Shown here: one piece after another, positions 55,430 through 64,000 of the stretch
Numbering within the stretch: position 1 is the first letter of the stretch
Layout: every line of letters begins with the position of its first letter
Assembly (NCBI GenBank): GCA_964034945.1
Contig: OZ035961.1
Coordinates: 44,256,184-44,320,183 of the forward strand
DNA: 64,000 bases
Direction of reading: 5' to 3'
DNA from: Chrysopilus asiliformis
Taxonomy: Eukaryota; Arthropoda; Insecta; Diptera; Rhagionidae
Notes under the pieces: model-generated
What the model was told of the DNA's origin: nothing
The model's database searches: none
The model's input: the letters and a program-made list of their open reading frames with translations, nothing else
Program-made: the position numbers and the translations under genes

Positions 55430-55655
55430 GAAAAAATTTCTAATCCATGCTATTGGATTATAATTTTGCATTGGATTACATATCCCAAGCAACCAGATAA
55501 GGCATAATGCCTTAGATTAGGGCGTGGTGTCTTAAAATTGGTCGTTTTTTAAGACACCACGCCCTAATCTAAGGCATTTTGCCTTATCTGGTTGCTTGGG
55601 ATAGGTCCAGCGTAATCCAATTTTGATTGGAATTTGTTCCAAGATTATTTAACGT
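55430..55655 (-). repeat. Dispersed repeat related to 253-350
   Basis: AATCCATGCTATTGGATTAT, GCATTGGATTACA, then, past an inserted hairpin, GCGTAATCCAATTTTGATTG and CCAAGATTATTTAACGTG match the other copy in reverse. Confidence 0.6.
55483..55601. mobile_element. 119-bp hairpin MITE (TA target)
   Basis: Arms of about 55 bp start TCCCAAGCAACCAGATAAGG and are nearly perfect inverted copies. TA lies outside each end. It splits the repeat at 55430-55655. Confidence 0.8.
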
Positions 55656-56302
55656 GCGAGAATACAATTGAAACAATTAATTGCAACTATGAAAAAATTT
55701 AAAAAAATAATCAATTGTACGACAAGACGTTTAAAGCGACTATTTTTATAGTCACTAGTAGTGAGCGAGGCCGAAGGTCGACCTGTGTTTAAGGGAGATG
55801 AACCGTGAAGCGGTTTGGGGCGCAGCCCTTAGTAGACAAAACAAAATAATTAACATATAGGATTTTAGTATGAACAACAACATTATATGCTAATTCATAA
55901 TTTTAACACAAAAATGCATTTTCTTATAGAATTACCTAAAAATGGGCTGTCGAATTATCAGTACCAGGAAGACTGAGCCATGCTCAGTGACCTCAAAATC
56001 CTCCTTTGCTGATTTTTTGGGTAAAAAAGTAGATTTACATTATCTTTACAGTTCCCTTCCTGAGATTTGAAAAATAACTGCTACATTTCCTCGATGAAAA
56101 AGGAAAGAAAGGATATTTTTGTTATCACCACTGGACCTTTCGTTTCGAATTTTAAAATTGCGTCGCCAGATTCAGGATTAGCGACCTAGAATATTAATTG
56201 CCCTTTGATATTAATTTGCCCAAAAACATGGAAAACAGGATATTCGCGTCATCCTTACAAGATTTTTCCTCAGATTCGAGATTCGCAATACCAAAGACCC
56301 AT
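55656..56302. repeat. Decayed minisatellite of family B/C type
   Basis: Around 55960-56290 there are eroded units with CAGTGACCTCAAAATCC, GATTTACATTATCTTTACAG and GGATATTCGCGTCATCC. Another fragment is at 56630-56760. No gene. Confidence 0.5.
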
Positions 56303-56511
56303 CACAGAAAAAAGTGATTAGTAAATACACCTACAATTTTCGTTGATTTTCAGCCAGCTACAAAAAAATAGATGAAAACTACTGACAAAAGTAGACAGTC
56401 AGATAATTTATCTAATCAGACCAAGTTATTGTCTACTTTTGTCGGTAGTTCATCTATTTTTTGTAGCTGGCTAAATTGTAGGTGAATTTACTAATCACTT
56501 TTTCTGCGATC
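56303..56511. mobile_element. Fold-back MITE of about 210 bp
   Basis: ACAGAAAAAAGTGATTAGTA and CTAATCACTTTTTCTGCG ends, plus inner CAGCCAGCTACAAAAAAATA / TATTTTTTGTAGCTGGCT blocks, form two arms of about 90 bp. AT or ATCA outside both ends may be the duplication. Confidence 0.75.
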
Positions 56512-56772
56512 AATGGTATTTTTCTTAAATGAACATTTGTTTTGTTTTAGCTGTGCCATTATCAGTCGTGAAAATTTTTTTTATAGATTTTTCGTGAAAT
56601 GTTTTTTTTAAATGTATCTTGAGCAAAAATGATGAAAAGGATGTTCGCGTTGTCTTTACATGACCTTCTATCTAGAATTTTGAAATTCCAACACCAGATT
56701 CGTGATCAGCGACCCCAAAAACCCCGTAGTACCAATTTCTTGAGAAAAAATGGAAAAAAATTCGGAAGATGG

Positions 56773-57407
56773 CAGTGTTGGGCAAAATTCAATCTGACTA
56801 ATGATTGAAAACTAATGATTGAAAAAATCAATCATATCTTTTTTGATTTGTGATTGAATTTCTTAGTCATTAATCATTCGTAACTTTGATTGTGATTGAT
56901 TAGTTTTAATCATAATCATGATTGAAAAACTAACTCTTATGATTGATTTTAATTTCAGTAGGGGTAAGTATTGCATTCATGACGGAGACTTACTCATGAA
57001 GTCATAAGATGCTTCAATCTGATATTTTGTAATCACAATGTAAATCGGACATTCGGACATTCACGGGACAATATTTATGTCGGGTTGTGAGAGAAGTCCG
57101 TTTATCAAAACAAGTTGGATTTGTCATAAGAAATGTCATTTCCTGTTTTTTTCTTGTTTGGCATTTGAAATTATTTGAATTTAATTGTTTTTCCAAAAGC
57201 CTACTATCATTTCTATACAAAAGAATCATTTCTATACTATCCTTGATTGAAATTGATGATTGAAAAACTAATGATTACTGTGTTCAATTATGATTATGAC
57301 TAATGTATTAATCATGACTGAAGTAATCATGACTGAATTGGCCATGACTAAATTTTTAGTTGATTGATCAATCAACTAAAAAAAATAGTTGATTACGCCC
57401 AACACTG
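56773..57407. mobile_element. hAT-type MITE, family 1 copy 2 (TSD GAAGATGG)
   Basis: It starts CAGTGTTGGGCAAAATTCAA and ends TTACGCCCAACACTG, like 23090-23765. GAAGATGG is duplicated exactly at 56765-56772 and 57408-57415. At 635 bp it is slightly shorter than copy 1, with several internal indels. Confidence 0.9.
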
Positions 57408-57483
57408 GAAGATGGCACCGGAGATGGGACCTTAGGCTACTTCAAGGGCTCAAGTTCAAGGAAAACTATAGCGTATATCTGTA

Positions 57484-57730
57484 CCCCAGAGGTAAACTCT
57501 CGTAACTGCCAAGACCGCGATTTTGGGGTTATTGTTGTAACTACATTGTGGGGACGTATATATTATATCAACTAATATTTTGTTTAAAGAATGTCCTAAA
57601 ATAAAATAAACTACAAAAATTTCAAATAATTACCGAAAATCATACACAATAAAAAGTTTGCAATTCCGAACTAAAAATGGCTCTCCTGTAAAATTTGCAA
57701 AATGTCAGTTACGACAGTTTACCTCTGGGG
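57484..57730. mobile_element. 247-bp MITE (TA target)
   Basis: CCCCAGAGGTAAACTCTCGT and its inverted partner ending CCTCTGGGG bound the element. TA is duplicated outside (57482-57483 and 57731-57732). The interior is AT-rich and non-coding. Confidence 0.8.
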
Positions 57731-57904
57731 TAGGGTAGGAGCGGACTGTTGAATTACTTTTTAGAATTTAGGTTGTAGCGCGCACATAAAGTCACATATC
57801 GCTCCAATGGTTAAGCCATTCGATAGAGGGATTCCTTGACTACATTTCATAGAAGAAATTTTTTTTAAATGTTTTATTAACTGCCCTCCAGTTCAATTTA
57901 AAGG

Positions 57905-58315
57905 GTGATTCAACATGCCCGCCGATTTGCAAGTGATGCGGGTAAGTTGAATAATTGTAAGTTTTCATACTTAAGAATGAAAAAACGGTTTTTCTTAAGA
58001 AAAAAAAAGAATTAAATAAAGTATTTTATTAAGCAAAAAAAATTTAATATACATTATATAATGTAAATATGAAAAAAAAATTAAATTTACAATTTAGTTA
58101 ATCGCTTATTTGGTTTTTTTAGTTGACCAATTTTTGATTGTTTTCCTGCTGCGTTTTTATAAAAAATGTAAAAAATCATCAAGAAACAAACAAAAATTGA
58201 TAAAAGAACAAAGAAAATGTGAAACCAACGTCAAAAAACCAAAAAATACGTAAGAAAAAAATGATTCAACTTGCCCGCCAAGCCGTTATTCAACTTACCC
58301 GCAATCCACTTTTTT
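57905..58315. repeat. Inverted-repeat element with GCGGGTAAGTTGAATAA
   Basis: GTGATGCGGGTAAGTTGAAT near 57937 is mirrored by TTATTCAACTTACCCGCAA near 58289, and GATTCAAC[AT]TGCCCGCC occurs in the same sense at both sides. The pattern suggests a MITE with complex ends. No duplication was fixed. Confidence 0.55.
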
Positions 58316-59797
58316 GATATTTTCTCTTAGAAAAATCACAAAAACCATAAATTGGAATGTCCCACGAGGTTTTTTTTATTCTAGAGGTGTTGCACAACAC
58401 TTTTAATACAAAAAATTTCCAGATTGACAAAAATTTGTATGAGAAATGGGTAAATCACTGTATAGTCTAATATTTACTTTTAGAGCCAAAAACACACATA
58501 TTCCTGTCACTTACGATATAAATAAGGTATCGCTGTTAAAGTTTTATGGCAAGTAGAGGACATCAGTACTAACAACATACTAAAATTTCAAAAAAAATTG
58601 ACTGAGTAGTTTTTTTAAATTTTGCATATTGACGATTCTCTTGGATCTGGCAACACTGACTGCACCACTGTATTATCATATAGACACAAAATTCACATGT
58701 CCTAATTCACTTTACCTTAATTATTCGGTGAGCCGCTGCCAAGTACATTTTAATTTTGAAAGGTGAATATGGTTTCATTAAAATTTCTAAAAGAGTCCAA
58801 CAGGGAAATTTAAAGAAATGCAATTAAAATCCGTTAATTGATTTTTTTTTAAATAGATATTCAAAGTTATTGAATCGAACCACAAAATATTTCACATTGC
58901 CTCTTAGTTTTTTTTTCTTTTTTCATAGTAAACATTAAACAACGAAAACCTTTTATAATTGATATAATTTGCGTCACGGCAAAAAATTTTTATTTAACAT
59001 ACTTTATGTAAAGTTTGTGATAATTTAACCAATTAACCTCGCTTTAGTACTCATCTCGATGAACATCTTAGAAGCAATAAATTAGGGAGAAAATTAAACT
59101 TTTTACGAAGATAGACTAAAGGCATAAAGTGGAAGTCATTAATATAACAAGAACAAAATTATCTTAAAAACACTTTTGGAAGAAAGTGGGACCCATATTG
59201 CGAGCAATTTCAGAAAGAAGAGTTTTGTGTCGTGGTATCGAAAGTGTAATTTGTTTCGAACTTTAACGCTCTTAATGATGAAATTTCTTCATAAATGTGA
59301 TTTCTATAAGTCTAACTTTATTCAAATTACGAATCCGGATTAAATAGAATTCTGAGAAACTTTGATGATTTTAACCAGGGCCATCTGTGAAATTATGTTT
59401 TCTCTCCCCAACAATATCTTTTTATCACTGTGAAAAATTAGAACGAGCTCATGGATATGGATATAATATAAATTGAACTTTTTGTGGGATTTAAGAGTGA
59501 GTGTTGATTTATTTCTTTCATTCTTTCAAATGTGTGTTCTCCAAATAGTCATGTGATTTTGTTTTTGAAGATTGCATACTAATGGAGACACTCAAAATAA
59601 CCCAAGTAGCATCGACGTGTAATGGTGCCCTGTCTAAGGACTACGTGTTCTATTATTAGACGAGATTTGCAATTTACGTCCTATTTAAATCCGTTCAGGA
59701 CTTCTTTTCTAATAAAATATATCTGCTTGACGAAGCGAAGGCCGAACGGCTTCAGAAGAATCGCCCAATAAGGTTTGAATAGGGCGTCAATTCTTCA
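58316..59797. other. AT-rich spacer
   Basis: No gene. A GAAGAATCGCCC..AGGGCGTCAATTCTTC hairpin lies at about 59755-59796, directly beside the nested element that follows. Confidence 0.4.
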
Positions 59798-59924
59798 GGT
59801 AGAAATACACGACGAGAGACTTTGGTCTCTTAAAGCCCCTACAGACTGGATACATGTCTATCGACATGTCTTAAAGCTAAAACCAACAGACTGTCTACAT
59901 GTCGATAGACATGTAGTATGGACA

Positions 59925-60179
59925 TCATTTTAGAAAAATCACCAGTGCGACAAAGTCCTCTGTTGATGAACAACAGAGGACTTTGTCACTCTGTTGATGT
60001 GTTTCTATGCTGCAATTGGGTTCCACTTGATTAAACTTTGTTAATAAATCATCCCAAGCCTTATTTTTTAAACTTTTGTTTTTAAAATTTTCAGATTTTA
60101 TTTGCCACAACACCGGTAGACTTCGATAGAGTTCGAAAAAATCTCGCCAAAATTCATTATTTGCTATAGAAGCCATCAT
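59925..60179 (-). CDS. MADF-domain protein fragment, probable transposon partner gene
   Basis: From the ATG at 60179 the frame reads MMASIANNEFW, then RDFFELYRSLPVLWQIKS and KNKAWDDLLTKFNQVEPNC, the pattern of a MADF (Myb/SANT-like, Adf-1 type) DNA-binding domain, nearly complete at about 70 residues. It then runs into an inverted repeat and stops at 59925. MADF or Myb-like proteins are the usual second gene of PIF/Harbinger elements, where they bind the ends and bring the nuclease to DNA. Here it lies inside a TIR element without its nuclease, so it is most likely a remnant; a host gene origin is less likely. Confidence 0.6.
   Translation of the reverse strand: MMASIANNEFWRDFFELYRSLPVLWQIKSENFKNKSLKNKAWDDLLTKFNQVEPNCSIETHQQSDKVLCCSSTEDFVALVIFLK
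59949..59988. repeat. Perfect short hairpin
   Basis: GACAAAGTCCTCTGTTG and its exact complement flank a few bases. It falls in the 3' part of the MADF frame. Confidence 0.8.
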
Positions 60180-60291
60180 AAAACAATTGTTTTCTTTCAA
60201 AGACTCTCAATTTATTTAGATGTGAACACTGCGGCTCCGTTTTCACACTGATGTTAGCAATCAAGTTGGCAAACCGACGTACAGACGCTAA

Positions 60292-61077
60292 AGCCTAAAC
60301 CCCAATTACGCGTGCGTGCGTGCGGTAAAGTGACATTTATTGGGTCAATGCGGTGCGGTGACAGTTGTCACCGTTGCCGCGTTGTAGTTAACCCACAATA
60401 CCGCGTTGCGGTAGATTGACGTTTAGTTTTGTTTGTTAGTAATTATTATCTGTAAAAAGTGAAAATGGACTTTAGAAAGGTTGCATTTATTTCATTATTA
60501 GCGGGAGTGGCTTATAAGGCATATAAACAATTAAATGAAAATAGTGAAAGACGCTGGTGGGTGCGCAAACTTAACGTAAAAAGAGATGAAGATGGATTTT
60601 TTGTGAAAAACTTTTGTGCCATGAAAGAAAATGATCCCGAGCACTTTTTTAAAATGACGAGAATGAAATCTGAAACATTCGATTTATTAATGGCATTAGT
60701 AGAAATCAAACTGGAGAAGTCGTCAAGAAGAAAACCAATTGAACCGAGATTTCGACTTTTAGTTACTCTTATGTAAGTGAAAAACATAAAAATTACAATT
60801 TCCTGCGCAAATAACCAAATAATGTTTTTTAACCAAATAATGTTTTTTTTACACAGCGAATTCACATTAAAGTACCGAAATTATTAGTATCTGGCATCTC
60901 GCAGTTGTCACCGCGTCTGAAAGTAGAGACTAGGGCTACTCTACGCGGCAGAGACGCGGCAACGCGTCTGAGCAACGCGCAATTATACATTTACTCATAT
61001 AAATGCGTAGTTTTTACCTTCACCGCGTGGAGATGTCACTTTGCCGCACGCACGAACGCGTAATTGGGGTTTAGGCT
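60292..61077. mobile_element. PIF/Harbinger deletion derivative (TSD TAA)
   Basis: Inverted ends of about 45 bp start AGCCTAAACCCCAATTACGC, with three mismatches or so. TAA is duplicated outside (60289-60291 and 61078-61080). The sub-terminal regions are GC-rich (GTGCGTGCGTGCGG, GCGGTGCGGTGACAG), unlike the AT-rich surroundings. A transposase first exon survives inside. The length (786 bp) and AGCCTA start resemble the element at 33146. Confidence 0.88.
60465..60772 (+). CDS. PIF/Harbinger (HARBI1-like) transposase first exon
   Basis: The ATG at 60465 opens a 102-residue exon. It has ERRWWVRKLN and RDEDGFFVKNF, a FFKMTRMKSETFDLLM block and KSSRRKPIEPRFRLLVTL, which is the conserved N-terminal region of Harbinger nucleases and the domesticated HARBI1. 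It ends at a GTAAGT donor (GT at 60773) in phase 2. After an intron-like stretch ending TTTTTTTTACACAG, the words TATCTGGCA recall the expected YLA continuation, but the frame soon stops, and the DDE catalytic core is absent. The exon is intact while the gene is not; it cannot cut DNA, although the DNA-recognition region may persist. Confidence 0.85.
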
Positions 61078-61882
61078 TAAGACATGTAGCCAAACTTGAA
61101 GCCACGCCCCCAGAAATTCAAAATATTTTGATTTTGTCGACATGTAGCTCAACCGTCTGTCTACCAGCCTACAGACGCTTAAAATTCAGTTTTCACGGAC
61201 ATGTAGCTCTGTCTGTAGCATGCTTTAGACCAAAAATTTCGCCTCTGCATACAAAGAGACCTGTGTATACACTTCGGAGACCGGAGATTTGTCTCCAAAT
61301 ATCAAGTCTCTAGGGTCTCTGGGAGACTTAAGTTTCTTGCCGTGTAGCTACTAATGAGAGAGTCTCTTTAATGCGTCTCCGGTCTTCAAAACGTTTTGAT
61401 ATCTCTCTCTTGGTCTCCGGAGACGACTTTTGACATTTCAGGAAATTGTTTTGTGGGAACGAGAATTTGTTTCGTTGTTTTGAGATTAAAGTTCAGTTTT
61501 TATAAAGAAAAAAAGTGTTTTTACTTATTTTATATTTTAGATTAGTGATATTGTTGTTATGCTTGGAGACGAGATACCTGCGTCGTGTATGCACTCCAGA
61601 GACTTTGCTTTTAGAGACTTTTTAGTAAATATCTCCGGAGATCTATTTTTTGATCTCCAGACTTAAATGTCTGTGATCGTGTATACACTTTGGAGATTTT
61701 TGCCTTTTGTACCCTGGAGACCAGAGACCAAAGTCTCTCGTCGTGTATTTCTACCTTTAGGACCGCACAACTGAAAGCACAAGCTGACAGATTGACGTCG
61801 TAATTTCCATTTAAAAATCCCTATTGCGCGTTATTGCGTCTTGATTTAAATCAAGATACTATTGAATTTGCGTAAGCGATTA

Positions 61883-62273
61883 CTGTGGAACCTCGGTAAG
61901 TCGAAGTTGACGGCGATAGATGAGTCGAAGTTGACGGCGATAGCAAGATAAAATTTTACACGATCATTGTACCATATTTATCACTTAGGTTAAATGTATT
62001 GGACCTTTAATTACATTCGAATTGTCAATTTATTCAAGTTTTTGCCACTTTCATTCGTCATTTCTTTGAATTACTGGTCTTTCTGGATAGCAACTTGCAC
62101 TTATAGAGGTCCGATAGGTTGTGCAGAAACTTATAAAACTTCGACTTATCGGGGATTACTTTAGAGTTGTCAAGGTAAAATAATATGGAGTAAGATAAAG
62201 AAGGGATTGAAAAATCTACCAGTTATCGAGAAATTCCAGTTATCGAGATTCGACTTATTGAGCTTCCACTACA
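61883..62273. mobile_element. pogo/Tigger-like MITE
   Basis: CTGTGGAACCTCGGTAAGTC on the left matches, inverted and with mismatches, GACTTATTGAGCTTCCACTAC on the right. TA precedes the left end. A GTCGAAGTTGACGGCGATAG unit is present twice next to the left end. The GTGGAACCTC phrase is typical of pogo-like termini. Confidence 0.65.
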
Positions 62274-62579
62274 ATTTATTTTACAAAATAGTGCTAATCT
62301 AATAAATTCAATCAACGTAATTGAATATGGCGTGAATGCATAACTTATAAAACTATGAAATACGAAATTGATTGAACAATATGCAAAATTGAAGCCTGAT
62401 ATTACGATTTAAATGCAATTACCCTTTGATTTTGCATTCGATTTTGGAATTATTTATATGTTTTCATTGCTATATAAAAACACAGCTTAATACATCCATC
62501 GGTGAGATGATAACTTTGTTACATAATTAAACTACATATGATGAATATAATTGGGTATAGAGTTGATTTTTTTATCGAG
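62274..62579. other. AT-rich spacer, nothing recognised
   Basis: No supportable feature. Confidence 0.4.
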
Positions 62580-62997
62580 AAACGTAGAAAAAATGTAGAA
62601 AGTTGAAATTTCTCATGCAACAGGCTTTTCTCAAAAGATAAACCTCTTCCAAAACTGGGAAAAATTGAACCACTCCTTCCCTCCCTCTTCCATACAAATG
62701 GAAAAATTTTTGAAATTTTCCCAAAAACGGTTCGCTTTTTTTCAAAATTCTATGGGTCGATAACAGCTTTTGAATCCAAAAAACCGCGTCAAAATCGGTT
62801 AAAGTTGAGAAGTGGATTTTTCGATTTTCGGTACATAGAACCGATCCGAACCAAAGCAGAATTTTTTAGTGGTTTGTTTCGGTTCAAATTTGAATTTTCA
62901 ATACCATAAAAGTTGCTTAAACGATTTGCTTTTACGTATCTCCAAAAATAAAGTGAATCTGGCCAAAACAAAGTCCGGTTTAGAATCAAAATATGAT
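62580..62997 (+). repeat. Degenerate DINE-1-like sequence
   Basis: GACCACTCCTTCC-like, CCATACAAATGGAAAAATTT and CCCAAAAACGGTTCGC blocks resemble the middle of the degenerate copy at 504-930. Termini and microsatellite are lost. Confidence 0.45.
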
Positions 62998-63785
62998 TAA
63001 AAACATAACAAAAGCTATAATTTCCAATCTGGCAATTATTGAAAACCCGAGTGGTGATATGGCATTGTTCGAAGTTTAAGTGAATGGCGAACAGTTGTAT
63101 CAAAAATCCACTTTGAAGTCAAACTTTTCAATAAATTTTTTTTAAATTTATTCCAATCGGATTTTGATGTATGGGAGTTTTATGTAGAATCATGTCCTAA
63201 ATAACTTTTGTTCTTGCAACTTTTTAATAACATTGAGATATTTGCAAAAAACGTTTTCGTTCGTATTGGGGGTACCCCCCCCCCCTCAAATGGTTCATTT
63301 TTGCCCATTAACAGACTTTGCATTTTACGAAAAACGAATCCGCGTAAAATTTCAAGTTTCTAGCTCAATCCGTGCGCCTGCAAGGACAGACGGACGGACA
63401 TGCAAAATTCAATTTTTTTTTATCATTCTAAACAGACTGGTGTAATTCATTTTTTTGTGTGATGACGGGATCTTGGTGTTACAAACGGTAAGGCAAATCT
63501 AATATAGTCGGCTAAAAGTGAAATTGTGCTAAGTCCATTATACCAAATTTGACAGAAGAGCAATAAAAAACCTTGTTAAATCATTTTTATTTTCATTTAA
63601 AGAAAACAGAGTCTCATTTAAAGAAAACTGAGCCCAATTTTTCTCATTTAAAGAAAACTCAGTGTTATTGAAAGAGAATTTAAACGATTTAACAAGGTTT
63701 TCATTGCTTTTCTGGAAAATCATACCAAATGGACTTTCACTTTTAGCCGACGATATACTCTTTGGTTTCACCCTACGGGTATAAA
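62998..63785 (-). mobile_element. DINE-1/Helentron-like element, copy A4, split
   Basis: It reads in reverse, with AACATAACAAAAGC, an ATTTCCAATCTGGCAATT hairpin, a GGGGGTACCCCCCCC block, a short (GGAC)n remnant near 63384 and a CACCCTACGGGTATA end. It is split near the end by the MITE at 63507-63752. Confidence 0.75.
63507..63752. mobile_element. MITE inside DINE-1 (TSD ATATA)
   Basis: GTCGGCTAAAAGTGAAA and TTTCACTTTTAGCCGAC are inverted ends. ATATA occurs just outside both. CTCATTTAAAGAAAAC is repeated three times in the middle, and GTTAAATC / GATTTAAC pairs flank the centre. Confidence 0.7.
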
Positions 63786-64000
63786 CACTATCCCAAATTA
63801 TATTTTGCGCAGGTCTGTGGGGTTTTTGAACTTTCACAAAAAAATAATAATTAAAAAAATAAAGCAAAAAAAAAAAAACTAAATAACCAAAAAAACGAAA
63901 TATTTTTTTCCGGTCTTCGTTACGTTTTTCGTTATTGTAACGGAATTAAATTTCTATAACGTTATGACGTAATTTCAAGGAAAAAACCGGAAAATCGTTA
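63786..64000. other. AT-rich end of window
   Basis: Poly-A-rich sequence followed by GTTACG / CGTTATTGTAACGG motifs recalling the sub-terminal repeats of the hAT-type element at 42013; it may be one end of another copy that continues outside. Confidence 0.4.

Larger units (their letters stand above)
59798..61760. mobile_element. Outer TIR element of a nested stack
   Basis: A perfect 34-bp inverted repeat starts AGGTAGAAATACACGACGAG at 59798 and ends at 61760. GAGACC / GGTCTCCGGAGAC motifs fill the right sub-terminal region. Inside it lie a weaker inverted pair (TACAGAC..TACATGTC near 59842 and GACATGTAGCTCTGTCTGTA near 61198) and the Harbinger element at 60292. TTA follows the right end but the left flank is TTC, so the duplication is unproven. 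Confidence 0.7.

Noticed and set aside
60512..60865. 117-residue minus-strand frame
   Set aside because: It is antisense to the Harbinger transposase exon.

Overview
The window is insect nuclear DNA, most likely from a fly or a related dipteran with a large genome. It is AT-rich and intron-bearing. Repeats of the DINE-1/Helentron type, with internal (GTCY)n microsatellites, are scattered through it. The only host gene I can support is one exon, at 51271-51568, of a rhodopsin-like neuropeptide receptor of the CAPA/pyrokinin/neuromedin-U group. Almost everything else is transposable element, much of it nested.

Region by region. 1-6200: hairpin, degenerate and intact DINE-1-like elements, and a pogo-like TIR element with a DINE-1 inside it. 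6211-18309: a Harbinger-type MITE split by a complete young Ty3/gypsy retrotransposon (6229-17656). The retrotransposon is read on the minus strand and has 2.48-kb LTRs, intact gag and pol, a tRNA-Lys-like primer site, a 4-bp target duplication and no env. 18400-31600: a 114-bp tandem repeat, four hAT-type MITEs with exact 8-bp duplications, a fold-back element, a decayed LINE and a P-superfamily-like element carrying a THAP exon. 31900-34330: a repeat holding a THAP exon, a Harbinger deletion derivative and a retroposed tail with a 14-bp duplication. 34950-46300: more hAT and fold-back elements, including a stack of insertions at 41060-43360. 46685-48450: a dispersed repeat whose 8-bp unit has grown to about 1 kb. 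49600-57750: minisatellite-bearing repeats, the receptor exon, a decayed DD41D mariner and MITEs. 59798-61760: nested inverted-repeat elements with a MADF fragment and a PIF/Harbinger transposase exon. 61880-64000: a pogo-like MITE and a DINE-1 split by another MITE.

Only the gypsy element looks able to move by itself: its two reading frames overlap in a -1 relation and its LTRs are almost identical. The many short elements have clean termini and duplications but no complete transposase, so enzymes encoded elsewhere in the genome probably moved them. Boundaries were read by eye from terminal repeats and duplications; family names rest on termini, duplication length and recognisable protein motifs, without any database search.
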